Source: Chloroflexota bacterium
GTDB lineage: Bacteria > Chloroflexota > JAJPGV01
DNA length: 64,000 bases
NCBI GenBank assembly: GCA_021325635.1
Contig: JAJPGV010000007.1
Coordinates: 1 to 64,000, forward strand
Direction of reading: 5' to 3'
Below are positions 18,801-26,754 of the stretch, one piece after another. The position numbers and the translations under genes were made by a program. Position 1 is the first letter of the stretch; every line of letters starts with the position of its first letter. The notes beneath the pieces are model-generated. The model made no database searches, was not told the DNA's origin, and worked only from the letters and a program-made list of their open reading frames with translations.

Positions 18801-19685
18801 TCAATCAATCGCAGTGGAGTGCGCTGCAAGCCGGGCAGCGAACAGCTCCTGCTCGGATTGAACCTGGTGCGAGACATGAGCGAGGAAGCAGCCGCGGCCA
18901 TCGTCCGCGAGCGCGAGCTGAACGGCCGCTACACGTCGCTGCCCGATTTCCTGCGGCGTATCAACATCCCGCGCCAGGTGGTGGAGCACCTGATCGCCAT
19001 TGGCGCGCTGGGCGAGTTCGGGCTGAGCCGGCGCGAGCTGCTGTGGCAGCTGGGACTGCTGCTGCCACAGTCGCCCTCGGCGCCAACGCTGCGGCCGCGC
19101 AAGAGCAGGCCTCAGCTGCCACTGGCGCTGCCGAACGAGCAGGACATGGTGAGCTTGAGCGATATGAGCGAGTGGGAACGGATGGTGGCCGACTACCAGG
19201 TGCTGCGTCTGTCTCCCAGCGCCCACCCCATGGGGCTGCTGCGCCAGGACATTCCGCGGGACGTCCTCCCGGCAAAGGAGCTGGAGGAGGTAGGGGACAG
19301 GGCACACGTCCGTACGGCCGGGATGGTCGTTTGCCGGCAGCGTCCGGGAACGGCAAAGGGCATCGTCTTTCTGCTGCTAGAAGATGAGACCGGCATCACC
19401 AACGTCGTGGTGCGCCCGGACCTCTACGAAGCCCAGCGCAGCCTGGTCCGCGGCGAGCCCTATCTGCTGGTCGAGGGAGAAGTCCAGATCCGATCCGGCA
19501 GCCTCAACCTTCTTGCCCAGAAGCTGTCCCCGCTGCTCGCCAAGCGGCCGCCGCGGCTCACGCTGCGACACGGCTACCCCGGCAATCCCAACGACATACG
19601 CGAGCATCCGGAGCTCTTCGTTGACGGATCGGCAAAGCCAGAAGCGCTCCACCGGATGGCCCCACCCAGCCATGATTTCCACTAG
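15810..19685 (+). CDS. dnaE2: Error-prone DNA polymerase DnaE2 with N-terminal DUF6504-like domain
   Basis: 1291 aa from an ATG with a GGAGG ribosome binding site 7 nt upstream; the open frame further upstream is a shadow of imuB. Residues about 1-95 (LAVRRAGRQRWRAVLEVQD, DDEWWRERPVSRLYHCLLLEDG) look like the small DUF6504 protein often found beside DinB or ImuB. The PHP domain starts near 129 (ELHLHTCFSFLEG). The polymerase palm has PDIDLDF at 574-580 and KIDF at 726-729, giving the three catalytic Asp residues. A helix-hairpin-helix and an OB-fold (VRTAGMVVCRQRPGTAKG) close the protein. It performs damage-induced mutagenic synthesis together with ImuB. Confidence 0.93.
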   Translation: MVAHSRATMGAYTLRPLNVAQPLAVKTGPAGQPLAVRRAGRQRWRAVLEVQDCWRIDDEWWRERPVSRLYHCLLLEDGGRLTVYHDLLSGSWLEQREANSPRWGSSGQGIAREATLHVQSQPASQTSLYHELHLHTCFSFLEGASQPEELIDRAHELGYRSLAITDHDGLHGAMLFAQYASKKAGIRPVTGVELTLRHGLLAGRQRTHPEPEETHERVHLTLLAENREGYANLCQIITEAHRTSPLGDVALDPAFLEGHTRGLIALSGCRQGEIGQLVDRGRHDDALAAARLLAQLFGAASTYVELQHNRVRGDTVRVAHLVQLAEEAGLAIVATGNVHYHLRERHRLQDALVAIKQRGTLEGTHQLRRPNSEFALRSPEEMASVFARYPEAIRNTGLISERCSEFRLDEEGSLHYGFPDFFHKDGEQNCSDDQVLANYCWSKLDERYAAPDDEQTWGRVKPPGFRKETLAEAKAVREQARKQLREELALVASHKMSGFFLIYRDLQALATEVAGELRSSGDPHENRRSLPPGRGRGSSVSSIICYLIGLSHVDPVRHRLFFRRFLNEELQTVPDIDLDFSREIREQLILRVYQRYGHDHAALVCSFATYHIRSAIRDLGKVLGLPLPALDKLAKLSEGGSATTVKLELERLPEFRGQGDGPLWQHLIELAAQIDGFPRHVSQHVGGMIISSRPLVEIVPVQPASMEGRFICQWDKDSCDDAHFAKIDFLALGMLSLVEECLDMIGRNRGVKVDLTSLDYDDQAIYDEIQAGDTIGTFQIESRAQIQMLPRTRPENLDDLAVQVAIVRPGPIVANAVNPYVRLREKLREAAQGRGQTPALRTMGHSLPAPLRDALDAILRETLGVVIFQDQVLEIATSVAGFTPGEADRFRRTMSRRRSKEAMEGFRQRFIDGAAARGASRQEANSIFEKLSGFSDFGFPKSHAYAFAVLAYQSAWLRHYFGPEYYAALLNNQPMGFYEPNVLIGDAKRRAINVLQVSINRSGVRCKPGSEQLLLGLNLVRDMSEEAAAAIVRERELNGRYTSLPDFLRRINIPRQVVEHLIAIGALGEFGLSRRELLWQLGLLLPQSPSAPTLRPRKSRPQLPLALPNEQDMVSLSDMSEWERMVADYQVLRLSPSAHPMGLLRQDIPRDVLPAKELEEVGDRAHVRTAGMVVCRQRPGTAKGIVFLLLEDETGITNVVVRPDLYEAQRSLVRGEPYLLVEGEVQIRSGSLNLLAQKLSPLLAKRPPRLTLRHGYPGNPNDIREHPELFVDGSAKPEALHRMAPPSHDFH

Positions 19686-20005
19686 CAGCTGGGAAGGCCC
19701 AGGTGCAGGGCGAGCGCCGAGCCTGTCTGGCACCGTGGTGACCAGCGTAGTCGGCACTTCTCGCCACCGACACCTAGTTGGCGTCATGCAAAGCCGCCGG
19801 CCTCCATTCCAGCAGGTCTAGCCAAGACCGAACTTGCCCTCCGGCATCCATGCCGCCACAAGGATCATCGGGCCGAGGAGGCGAGCGCTTGAGGGGCAAA
19901 ATGGCGTGCTCAAAAAATCCGATGAACCAAAAGCCAGGCCTCACCGGTATTCTATGCATCCCGCCAGACACGGCAACCGACGCGCGTTTCGCTGTTCTGG
20001 CGGCG
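19686..20005. other. Non-coding stretch after dnaE2
   Basis: About 320 bp between dnaE2 and the bidirectional terminator. Open frames here are short and have no plausible composition. No RNA gene was recognised. Confidence 0.5.
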
Positions 20006-20057
20006 AAAAGGCCCCTGGCTGGTGGCTCCTCCCTTTCCACGTCGCCAGGGGCCTTTT
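20006..20057. terminator. Bidirectional rho-independent terminator
   Basis: AAAAGGCCCCTGGC (20006-20019) pairs perfectly with GCCAGGGGCCTTTT (20044-20057): 14-bp arms around a 24-nt loop. T-runs appear on both strands because the arms end in AAAA/TTTT. It serves the convergent dnaE2 and CopD-like genes. Confidence 0.85.
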
Positions 20058-20058
20058 C

Positions 20059-20538
20059 CTACCCTGCAGCCGGCCCGATGACCTTGAGCAGGTCGCTGAG
20101 CAGCAGCACGACCATACCCAACGCCAGGATAAGCCAGCTCCATCCGCGGCTCCCCCCGGCATCACGCGTGGCTGGATCGAGCCGGCGCTCGATGAGGCGC
20201 CGCCGGCCGCGACTGGCCAGGTCCTGCGCCAGCAGGAACATCCACACCGCCAGCGCGATCTTGACACCCAGTGTCGCTACGTAGGCCGGACCAGGCTCGA
20301 GCTGCAGTCGGTCGAAGGTCATGACCGCGCCCGTCAGCAGCAGCGTGACGATGGACAGCTGCACGAGGTCCCGAAAGCGTCGATCTACCAGGCCCAGGGC
20401 CGCCTTCAGTGAACCGCCAGCCTCCTTCACCGCCGGGCCGAGCGCAACCAGGTAGAACAGGCTGCCGCCAACCCAGGCGACGGCGGCCACCAGGTGCAGC
20501 CAGCGGATGAGCACCCGGAAGACGTCTACGACGTGCAA
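20059..20538 (-). CDS. CopD-like integral membrane protein
   Basis: 159 aa with four predicted transmembrane helices (about 8-30, 58-75, 85-105, 130-152). The start, FRVLIRWLHLVAAVAWVGGSLFYLVAL, is typical of the CopD/DUF4149 group, with a conserved His in the first helix and KIALAVWMFLLAQDL later. These proteins are linked to copper handling or haem-type electron transfer but are rarely characterised. It lies just before the bidirectional terminator and 49 bp downstream of the L,D-transpeptidase on the same strand. Confidence 0.75.
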   Translation of the reverse strand: MHVVDVFRVLIRWLHLVAAVAWVGGSLFYLVALGPAVKEAGGSLKAALGLVDRRFRDLVQLSIVTLLLTGAVMTFDRLQLEPGPAYVATLGVKIALAVWMFLLAQDLASRGRRRLIERRLDPATRDAGGSRGWSWLILALGMVVLLLSDLLKVIGPAAG

Positions 20539-20587
20539 TAGCCTGAAACGAAACGGCCGGTCGAAGAGGGCGCCGGACGCTGGCCCA

Positions 20588-22030
20588 TCACTGCTGAATC
20601 ACCACCGGAGTTCCCAGATCGGTCCAGCCGAACAGCTTGGTCTGCACGTCGAGGGGCACGTTGACGCAGCCATGCGTGCCGGACGTTTCCTCGCCCGGTT
20701 GGCCGGCGACCAGGTTCGATCCCGGACCAAACTTGTGCCGCCAGGGCGCGTCGTGCAGGAAGTAGCCTCCATCATCGAACATCATGGCAAAGTGCGTGGG
20801 TGAGTCCGGATACCAGAACGGGCTGCCCTTGGGCCAGGGGGATTTGAAGGTGAAGTCCTTCTGCTTGGTGAGAACCTGGAAGGTTCCTTCAGGCGTTGGC
20901 AGCAGTGGCCCGCCAGTGGTGACCAGCGATTGCAGGAAGACGCTGTCGCCGTCGTAAGCCCACATCTTCTGCTGGGCCAGCGAGACCACGATGCGCTTGC
21001 GAGTCACCAGCAGCTGGTCGTAGACGGCGTCGGCGCTGCTGCCTCCGCGGTCCTTGGCCACCACGCGGAAGCGGTAGTTCCCTGGAGGCACAACCGTGCC
21101 GTTGTCCTGCTTGCCGTCCCACTGCAGGTCGACTTTGCCTTGAGGCTGCTGGCCCAGGTCGAGCGTCCGAAGCACGCTGCTGGCCTTGTCTGGCAGGATA
21201 GTCACCACCACCGCCGCCGGCTTGCTGATGCTGAAGCTGATGTGCAGCAGGTCGAAATCGGGGTTGTAGGCAAAGGTGCGATAGAAGGGATCGGTGATCT
21301 TGAGCGGCACGGTATCGACGTGCAGCAGCTGGCTGGCGACCGGGCTCCAGTTGCCGGCGTTGTCGAGCGTGCGCACATGGAAATACCAGTCCCCATCCCG
21401 CGCCGGACTGATCGTTGCCGACGGGTCCGTGGTGAGGACGCGTTCGGGCGGAAGGCCATCCTGCTGCTGGTCGAGCGCGTACGCGTAGCCAGCGATGCCT
21501 GACTTCCCGGCAACCGCGTCCCAGCTGATCTTGACCTGCTTCTGGGAAACAAAGCCGCCGTTCGATGGGGCGATGATGCTGGGTGAAGGCGGTGGCGCGG
21601 GATCGAAGCCCAGGCTGCCATCGAACGGCACCCACGGGCCGGTAGGACCGCCGACGTCTTTCGCCCGCAGCTGCCAGTGATATCGCTGACCAGCGGCCAT
21701 CGCCGGAGAGAGCACGAATGGATCCCCCGGCTTCCCGCTGGCATTGGGCGTGCCGGTAAACGGCTCGCCGAGGGGGCGGAACTCGGCTTCGGCCTGAAGC
21801 GTCGCGCCCGATTCCGGGCTGGACAGCCGGCCCTGCAGGCGAGCCGAGCTCTGATTCGTCCAGCCGGCGGCTGCCAGCGCCTGTCCGCTGGGAGTCAGCT
21901 GGCTGAGGTCTGAGGGCGCCAGCGGCGCCTTGTGGGAAATCGCCGCGAGCTTGGCCACCGGGTTGGGACCGCAGGCGGCGAGGACAACAGGGACCACCAG
22001 GACGCCGCGGAGAAAGGTTCGCCGACGCAT
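20588..22030 (-). CDS. L,D-transpeptidase (YkuD) lipoprotein with Fn3-like and FlgD-like domains
   Basis: 480 aa. The N-terminus RRRTFLRG resembles a twin-arginine signal and ends in a lipobox, LAAC (Cys20). Two Ig/Fn3-like modules follow (PPSPSIIAPSNGGFVSQKQV and the DGDWYFHVRTLDNAGNWSP region), then a FlgD-like segment (VDLQWDGKQDNGTVVPPGNYRFRV). The C-terminal YkuD catalytic domain has HDAPW and SGTHGCVNVP with Cys455. It should cross-link peptidoglycan or attach proteins to it outside the membrane. A TAGAAT box (minus strand, 22048-22053) is a likely -10 element. Confidence 0.9.
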   Translation of the reverse strand: MRRRTFLRGVLVVPVVLAACGPNPVAKLAAISHKAPLAPSDLSQLTPSGQALAAAGWTNQSSARLQGRLSSPESGATLQAEAEFRPLGEPFTGTPNASGKPGDPFVLSPAMAAGQRYHWQLRAKDVGGPTGPWVPFDGSLGFDPAPPPSPSIIAPSNGGFVSQKQVKISWDAVAGKSGIAGYAYALDQQQDGLPPERVLTTDPSATISPARDGDWYFHVRTLDNAGNWSPVASQLLHVDTVPLKITDPFYRTFAYNPDFDLLHISFSISKPAAVVVTILPDKASSVLRTLDLGQQPQGKVDLQWDGKQDNGTVVPPGNYRFRVVAKDRGGSSADAVYDQLLVTRKRIVVSLAQQKMWAYDGDSVFLQSLVTTGGPLLPTPEGTFQVLTKQKDFTFKSPWPKGSPFWYPDSPTHFAMMFDDGGYFLHDAPWRHKFGPGSNLVAGQPGEETSGTHGCVNVPLDVQTKLFGWTDLGTPVVIQQ

Positions 22031-22101
22031 CTGCCCGTGCCGCTCTTATTCTAGAGGCCCATGCTCAGCTGGCCTCAACCGTAGGAACGGCGGGCGCTTG
22101 G

Positions 22102-23016
22102 CTATGTGACGAGATTCGGCTCCTGCTGCTGCCGGTAGGCCCACAGGAAGCTCTTGAGCTCCGCGGCGGCGGCCGACAGCCGTTTCCCCTTCAGATGCAC
22201 GACGAACCACTTCTTGACGATGGGAAAGCCGTCGACGTTCAGCGTCACCAACCGATGCGTCGCCAGCTCCAACGAGATCGCCTGCTTGGACAGCACCGCG
22301 ATACCCAGGTCCACCGCCACGGCCTGCTTGATCGCGCCGCTGCTGCCCAGCGTCATGCCGAAGCGAACTTCGACCCCACGGTCACGGAAGAAGCGCTCCG
22401 CCGTTTCGCGCGTGGCCGAGCCAGGCTCGCGCAGGATCACCGTCTCCCCATCCAGCTCGTGCACCGGGACGTGCTCGCGGCCGGCCAGGCGATGGTTGGG
22501 CGAGGCGATCAGCACCAGCTCGTTCGGCAAGAACTCCTGGATCCCAAACGTGAGTGAATCGGGCACGCGACCGATGATGGCCAGGTCAGCCCGGTTGGCC
22601 AGCAGCGCCTCCTGAGCACCCGTCAGCCCGATGACCTCGAGCGATAGTTGGATGGTTGGGTGCAGGCGGTGAAACGCACCTATCGCCTGGGGAACCACGT
22701 AGATGCCCGCGGTCGTGTCGGCGACGACGTGGATCTTGCCGCGCATGATGCCCTTCATCTCGTCCATCACCAGCAGGGTTTCGTCGATGAGCGCACTGAG
22801 CTTCTGGCTATACTCCTGCAGCACGCGGCCAGGCTCGGTGAGGTAAATCTTCTTGCCGATCTGCTCGAACAGCTCGAGGCCCAACGAGCGCTCCAGCTGG
22901 TTGACTTGCAGGGACACGGATGATTGGCTGAGATGCAGCTCTTCGGCGGCACGGGTGAAGCTGAGCTGTTCGGCGACCGTACTGAAGATCTTGAGCTGGT
23001 GGAGGTTCAGGTCCAT
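22102..23016 (-). CDS. LysR-family transcriptional regulator (CbbR-like)
   Basis: 304 aa from the ATG at 23016, which gives the standard MDLNLHQLKIFSTVAEQLSF start; an ATG 15 codons earlier would run into rpe. The N-terminal winged helix (AAEELHLSQSSVSLQVNQLE, then LFEQIGKKIYLTEPG) closely resembles CbbR-type activators. The C-terminal region is a LysR substrate-binding domain. It is divergent from rpe, which encodes a Calvin and pentose-phosphate enzyme, so it probably controls rpe and perhaps itself. The metabolite it senses is unknown. Confidence 0.9.
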   Translation of the reverse strand: MDLNLHQLKIFSTVAEQLSFTRAAEELHLSQSSVSLQVNQLERSLGLELFEQIGKKIYLTEPGRVLQEYSQKLSALIDETLLVMDEMKGIMRGKIHVVADTTAGIYVVPQAIGAFHRLHPTIQLSLEVIGLTGAQEALLANRADLAIIGRVPDSLTFGIQEFLPNELVLIASPNHRLAGREHVPVHELDGETVILREPGSATRETAERFFRDRGVEVRFGMTLGSSGAIKQAVAVDLGIAVLSKQAISLELATHRLVTLNVDGFPIVKKWFVVHLKGKRLSAAAAELKSFLWAYRQQQEPNLVT

Positions 23017-23702
23017 TGAATAGCCTAAATGATAATCCAGGCTACCAGATTGTGCCCTCAACCCTAAGCGTAGACCAATCCAGGCTTGCCGAAGAGCTGG
23101 CCGATCTGGAACGAGCCGGCGCAGACGTCCTGCAGTGGGACGTGATGGATGGCATGTACGTGCCGAACCTAACCGTTGGCTGGGACGTCATCGCCGATTG
23201 CCGGCCCCACACCAGCGTCCCCTTCGAGGCCCATTTAATGATCGAGGACCCCGGACGGTACGTCGAGGACTTTGCCCGAGCGGGAAACGAGCGACTGATA
23301 GTTCACGCCGAAGCATGCATGCACCTGCACCGGGTCATCCAGCAGATTCGGGGGGCCGGCCTGCAGGCGGGAGTGGCCTTGAACCCCGCCACCCCAATCG
23401 AGGCTGCGCAGCATGTGCTGGAGGACATCGACACGCTGCTCATCATGACGGTCAACCCCGGGTTTGGCGGACAGTCGTTCATCCACACCATGCTGCCCAA
23501 GATCCGGCAGGCGGCGGCCATGATCGGAGAGCGGCGGCTGCCGGTCCGCATCGAGGTGGATGGGGGCATCAGCGCCGAGACCATCGCTTCGGCCTACGAT
23601 GCCGGAGCGCGTAAGTTCGTGGCCGGCACGGCCGTAGCCAAGCATCCAAAGGGCAAGGCAGCAGCGATCGCCGAGCTGCGGAAGGTGATCGAGCACGCTT
23701 GA
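23016..23702 (+). CDS. rpe: Ribulose-phosphate 3-epimerase
   Basis: Up to 228 aa. Interconverts ribulose-5-P and xylulose-5-P. QIVPSTLSVDQSRLAEEL matches the usual IAPSILSADFxxL start. VLQWDVMDGMYVPNLTVG, FEAHLMIEDPGRYV, MTVNPGFGGQSFI and EVDGGISAETI are the metal and phosphate-binding segments. The Asp and His metal ligands are visible. Start is uncertain: TTG at 23016 puts 12 residues before the homology, while GTG at 23052 begins within it. With the TTG the gene shares its first base with the LysR start codon. Confidence 0.94.
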   Translation: MNSLNDNPGYQIVPSTLSVDQSRLAEELADLERAGADVLQWDVMDGMYVPNLTVGWDVIADCRPHTSVPFEAHLMIEDPGRYVEDFARAGNERLIVHAEACMHLHRVIQQIRGAGLQAGVALNPATPIEAAQHVLEDIDTLLIMTVNPGFGGQSFIHTMLPKIRQAAAMIGERRLPVRIEVDGGISAETIASAYDAGARKFVAGTAVAKHPKGKAAAIAELRKVIEHA

Positions 23703-23804
23703 GACACGGACATGCTGGCATGAGGCCAGCCGGGCGGTGACAGGCAGTATGCTTTTCAGCGGCATGGGTTCTCCTATCTACGGCCTCGCGGCCGCCTCAC
23801 GTTG

Positions 23805-24302
23805 ATGCTCGCCCTCGTCGGAGGCGTGCAAACGCCCTACCAGGTTGTCGCCATCACCCGCCAGCTGCTCGACAGGCGTGTGCTGCCTCGAGCGATCGGC
23901 TACGTGGCCAGGTACACCGAAGAGCTGGCGGTATTGGTTGCGCCCTCGATCGAAGTGGCCGCGCCCGACGCCCGCAGCAATGTGATCGACAACTGGATCA
24001 TCCCTCAGCCCGATGCGGCGCGCCTTACGCGCAGGTCATTCGTCGAGGCTGGCCTCGCCGACCTGACCGGGCCGGAGATCGAAGGCTACGGCAAGCTCAT
24101 TGGCCATGGCTGGCTGCTCAAGCAGTTCACGCCGGAGGCTATTTCGGCCAGCCCGCTGAGCCCGGCCATGGAGGCCTTCAAGCGAGTGCTGGACCGCGGA
24201 GACATCCTCATCGGCTGCCAGCTGGACGACTGGAACATGGCCAGCGTTCCGCCCATCTTTCGAGAACGCGGCGTGCGCGATTTAACCGAGATCCAGGTCT
24301 AA
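23805..24302 (+). CDS. Hypothetical protein
   Basis: 165 aa, soluble. It begins MLALVGGVQTPYQVVAITRQLL and contains YVARYTEELAVLVAPSIEVAAPDARSN and a C-terminal LDDWNMASVPPIFRERGVRDL. I do not recognise a family. It follows rpe on the same strand with a 102-bp gap, and no ribosome binding site is clear (an adjacent TTG at 23802 is an alternative). Amino acid composition and codon use fit a real gene. Confidence 0.6.
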   Translation: MLALVGGVQTPYQVVAITRQLLDRRVLPRAIGYVARYTEELAVLVAPSIEVAAPDARSNVIDNWIIPQPDAARLTRRSFVEAGLADLTGPEIEGYGKLIGHGWLLKQFTPEAISASPLSPAMEAFKRVLDRGDILIGCQLDDWNMASVPPIFRERGVRDLTEIQV

Positions 24303-24439
24303 CGACCTCGTGGGGCCGGTGAAACTCGGACTCCATGCGATACCCAACAGCCTCCGGACATCCCTTTTGACGCCTGGCTTGCTAATGGGGCCAAGTTGAC
24401 CCATTATTTACAGCGCACATTGGTGGAGGTCACGAGCAG

Positions 24440-25264
24440 ATGCCCGTTCTGCGGGACGATCCGGTTCAGCTCATCGCGCAGGAGCAGGTGCGGCTGTTCT
24501 CCGAGCTCAAGAAGCTCCCGGAGACGGCCTGGCGCCAGCCCTCGCATTGCGCTGGGTGGTCGAACGCTCGGGTAGTCGCCCACCTTACCGCCTGCGCCGA
24601 GTTCTACCACCAAAGCGTCAGCAAAGCCCTCCGTGGCGACGCTCTTCCCCCATCTATCCCCGGTGGCCAGCGTTTGACGCCCGAAAGCTTCAAAGAGCGC
24701 TTCCTGGCCAAGCAGGAGGACCTGGCCGAGAAGCCGCGGCCGGAGTTGGTGGGACTGTTCGACAAGCACGGCACCGCGCTGGTAGACCTGTTCCGCCGCG
24801 TGGCGCCTCACAACATGACCCGGCCGGCCTGGCATTACGTCGGCAACTGGACCATCGCCACCTTCGTCAGCATTCGCGTGTTCGAGCTGGCGCTGCATGG
24901 CTGGGACATCCATGTTTCGCTGGACCCGAACGCCATGATCCGAGAACAGCTTCGCCCGTTCCTGGTGAACCTGCAGCTGCAGTTCGAGAAGCGGCGCTTC
25001 AAGGGTGGCGCCGAGCTCGACGGCGTATACAGGTTCGACGTTGGCATCCAGGCGTGGACCACCCGTGTGTACAACGGCAAGATGGACCACGGCCCGCTGG
25101 AGCCCAATCCCGACGCGACCATCAAGACCGACTCCACGCACTTCATCCTGCTGACGACGAGGCGAGAGTCCATAGCCAGCCTTGAAAGCCGCGGCATCCT
25201 GCGCATCGAAGGCGATCGCGAGCGAGCGGAGCAACTGCTCGAAGCGACGAGCCAGACGATCTGA
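24440..25264 (+). CDS. Maleylpyruvate-isomerase-like (DinB/MDMPI) protein with SCP2-like tail
   Basis: 274 aa. The N-terminal part (SELKKLPETAWRQPSHCAGWSNARVVAHL) is the mycothiol-dependent maleylpyruvate isomerase/DinB-type four-helix bundle with its metal-binding His residues. FELALHGWDIHVSL is the third His motif. The C-terminal 90 residues resemble a sterol-carrier-like domain. Such proteins act as thiol-dependent transferases or isomerases. A GGTGGAGG ribosome binding site lies 11 nt upstream. A -35-like TTGACC at about 24396-24401 is followed after 17 nt by ATTGGT. Confidence 0.8.
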   Translation: MPVLRDDPVQLIAQEQVRLFSELKKLPETAWRQPSHCAGWSNARVVAHLTACAEFYHQSVSKALRGDALPPSIPGGQRLTPESFKERFLAKQEDLAEKPRPELVGLFDKHGTALVDLFRRVAPHNMTRPAWHYVGNWTIATFVSIRVFELALHGWDIHVSLDPNAMIREQLRPFLVNLQLQFEKRRFKGGAELDGVYRFDVGIQAWTTRVYNGKMDHGPLEPNPDATIKTDSTHFILLTTRRESIASLESRGILRIEGDRERAEQLLEATSQTI

Positions 25265-25304
25265 CCAGGGCCGCGGCCCCGGCATCTTCGCAAAAGGAGG
25301 CATC

Positions 25305-25988
25305 GTGTCTGCCGTTCCATTCATCATCGTGCTGGCCGTGGCCACGCTGCTGTTCTTTGTCGTCGCCAACCTGCGCGCCAACCGAAACATCCTGTCGGCC
25401 GCGGTGCTGCTGCGCTTCTACCTGTACATCGCATCGTTCGTAACCCTGGTCGTCCTGGTAACCGGCCTGGCATATCTGCTGACGGGTCTGTTCAGCCTGG
25501 CGTCGATGGACTTCAGCTATGCCCGCTTCCCGCGGCCCGTCCCTCCTCCTACCGACGTGGCCGCCAGAGACACACAGCCCAGCGACGTGCGCTTGGAGCA
25601 GCAGTCGGTCGAGCATCAGCGAGACCAGCAGAGCACCGACCTCATACGCGGTGGAACGTTGACGGTTTTTGGCGGTGTGCTGCTCGCGTTGCATGCTGTG
25701 CTGCGGCGCCGCGACGTCCCGAGCGACGAGACCGAAGGCAACTTCCAGCGGGGATTCCTGGTCGTTGGCCTGGTTACCTTCGGGTTAGTGGGCCTGGTGG
25801 CCCTGCCGGTTGGCGTCTACCAAACCATCAAGTTCTTCGTCGCCCCGGTCCTCGAGACCCAGACTCGAGCGGCGCCGGGCAACACTCTGGCAACCGGCAT
25901 TGTCCTCACGCCGCTGTGGGTCTACTACCTGCTGGCGCTGTCCGCTCAGGCGCGAAAGCCGCGGCCGGAGGCTCTCCCCGAAAGCTGA
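25305..25988 (+). CDS. Multi-pass membrane protein (DUF5671-like)
   Basis: 227 aa from GTG with the strong ribosome binding site AAAGGAGG 5 nt upstream; the frame is open earlier but that part is shadow. Transmembrane segments are visible at residues 4-22 (IIVLAVATLLFFVVA), 40-65 (FVTLVVLVTGLAYLLTGLF), about 118-135, 155-178 (FLVVGLVTFGLVGLVALPVGV) and 198-215. A hydrophilic stretch, 75-110, links helices 2 and 3. Its pattern resembles membrane proteins annotated as DUF5671 in Chloroflexota; the function is unknown. It is 40 bp downstream of the MDMPI gene. Confidence 0.7.
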   Translation: MSAVPFIIVLAVATLLFFVVANLRANRNILSAAVLLRFYLYIASFVTLVVLVTGLAYLLTGLFSLASMDFSYARFPRPVPPPTDVAARDTQPSDVRLEQQSVEHQRDQQSTDLIRGGTLTVFGGVLLALHAVLRRRDVPSDETEGNFQRGFLVVGLVTFGLVGLVALPVGVYQTIKFFVAPVLETQTRAAPGNTLATGIVLTPLWVYYLLALSAQARKPRPEALPES

Positions 25989-26024
25989 GGACGAGTCACC
26001 CAGGATCACCGCTCGGCGGGCTTA

Positions 26025-26204
26025 TCAGCCGCCCGGCCTGAACAACGTGCGTGCCAGGTCGGCCGCCGGACCGAAGATCACGTACAGGGCCATGGCGTCG
26101 GCCAGCAGAAGACCGCCGATGACGAGCGCGATGACGTTGCCTCGTGACGCGCCGATTCCCAGCAGCACGATGCCTGCCAGCACCAACAACAGGGTGATGG
26201 ACAA
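26025..26204 (-). CDS. Small membrane protein, 59 aa
   Basis: 59 aa from a TTG start, two hydrophobic helices: ITLLLVLAGIVLLGIGAS and VIALVIGGLLLADAMALYVIF, then a short basic tail ending RPGG. It begins 14 nt after the stop of the DinB-like gene on the same strand, so it is probably in that operon. There is only a weak ribosome binding site. An overlapping longer frame in another phase is Arg/His-rich and was rejected. Confidence 0.55.
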   Translation of the reverse strand: MSITLLLVLAGIVLLGIGASRGNVIALVIGGLLLADAMALYVIFGPAADLARTLFRPGG

Positions 26205-26218
26205 TGCGTAGACCTGGC

Positions 26219-26695
26219 TCAGGCCTTCGAGCCGCGCCCGATCGCCTGGAGGATCTGCTGCGAATGCTCCCCATAGTGGTTGGCAGAGTTGGTGAAACGC
26301 TGGGCCGTGGGGATCACCGATCCGTTGACCAGCGAGTTCTCCACTGCCAGATGCTCGTCGGACAGGCTGCGCAGGAAGGCCACGTTCTTATCGTGCCAGC
26401 TCAGGAGCTCGGCCAGCGATTCCTCAACCGACTGGGCCTTGCGTGCCGCCACGCCTTGCGCGTTGCGCTCGTTCAGCGCGGCCAGACCCGGATTGGGCTC
26501 GCGGGCGATGTGCCGGTTCATGAGCAGCTGCACCGTGCTGGCAGAGGTAGCCATGTGCGCCACCAGATCCTTGACCGTCCAGCCCTCGCACACGGTCGGC
26601 TTATCGAGATCTTCCGGTCGGAGCGAGCGCAAGACCTCAACGAACTCATCACGCTGTTGGTTGTAGTGAGCGATCATCGCGTCGCGGTCGAACAT
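26219..26695 (-). CDS. DinB/maleylpyruvate-isomerase N-terminal-type protein
   Basis: 158 aa four-helix-bundle protein. VLRSLRPEDLDKPTVCEGWTVKDLVAHMATSAS is the family start with the first metal-binding His. SWHDKNVAFLRSL and TNSANHYGEHSQQI supply the other His residues. These proteins use a low-molecular-weight thiol such as mycothiol or bacillithiol; the substrate is not predictable. It is divergent from an LLM oxidoreductase, with 59 bp between the start codons. Confidence 0.8.
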   Translation of the reverse strand: MFDRDAMIAHYNQQRDEFVEVLRSLRPEDLDKPTVCEGWTVKDLVAHMATSASTVQLLMNRHIAREPNPGLAALNERNAQGVAARKAQSVEESLAELLSWHDKNVAFLRSLSDEHLAVENSLVNGSVIPTAQRFTNSANHYGEHSQQILQAIGRGSKA

Positions 26696-26754
26696 TGCCG
26701 TCAGTGTACTAGGAGCCTCGAAGGGCGCATCGTCTATCGTTGGACCACTACGCT

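Noticed and set aside
19774-20040. 88-codon minus-strand open frame after dnaE2
   Set aside because: It runs through the terminator hairpin, has no ribosome binding site and has an unlikely composition.
20700-20740. GGTTCGATCC tRNA T-loop-like sequence
   Set aside because: Lies inside the L,D-transpeptidase coding sequence, and no cloverleaf can be drawn around it.
25996-26274. 92-codon minus-strand frame
   Set aside because: Arg/His/Gly-rich. The membrane-protein frame at 26025-26204 in another phase is far more plausible.
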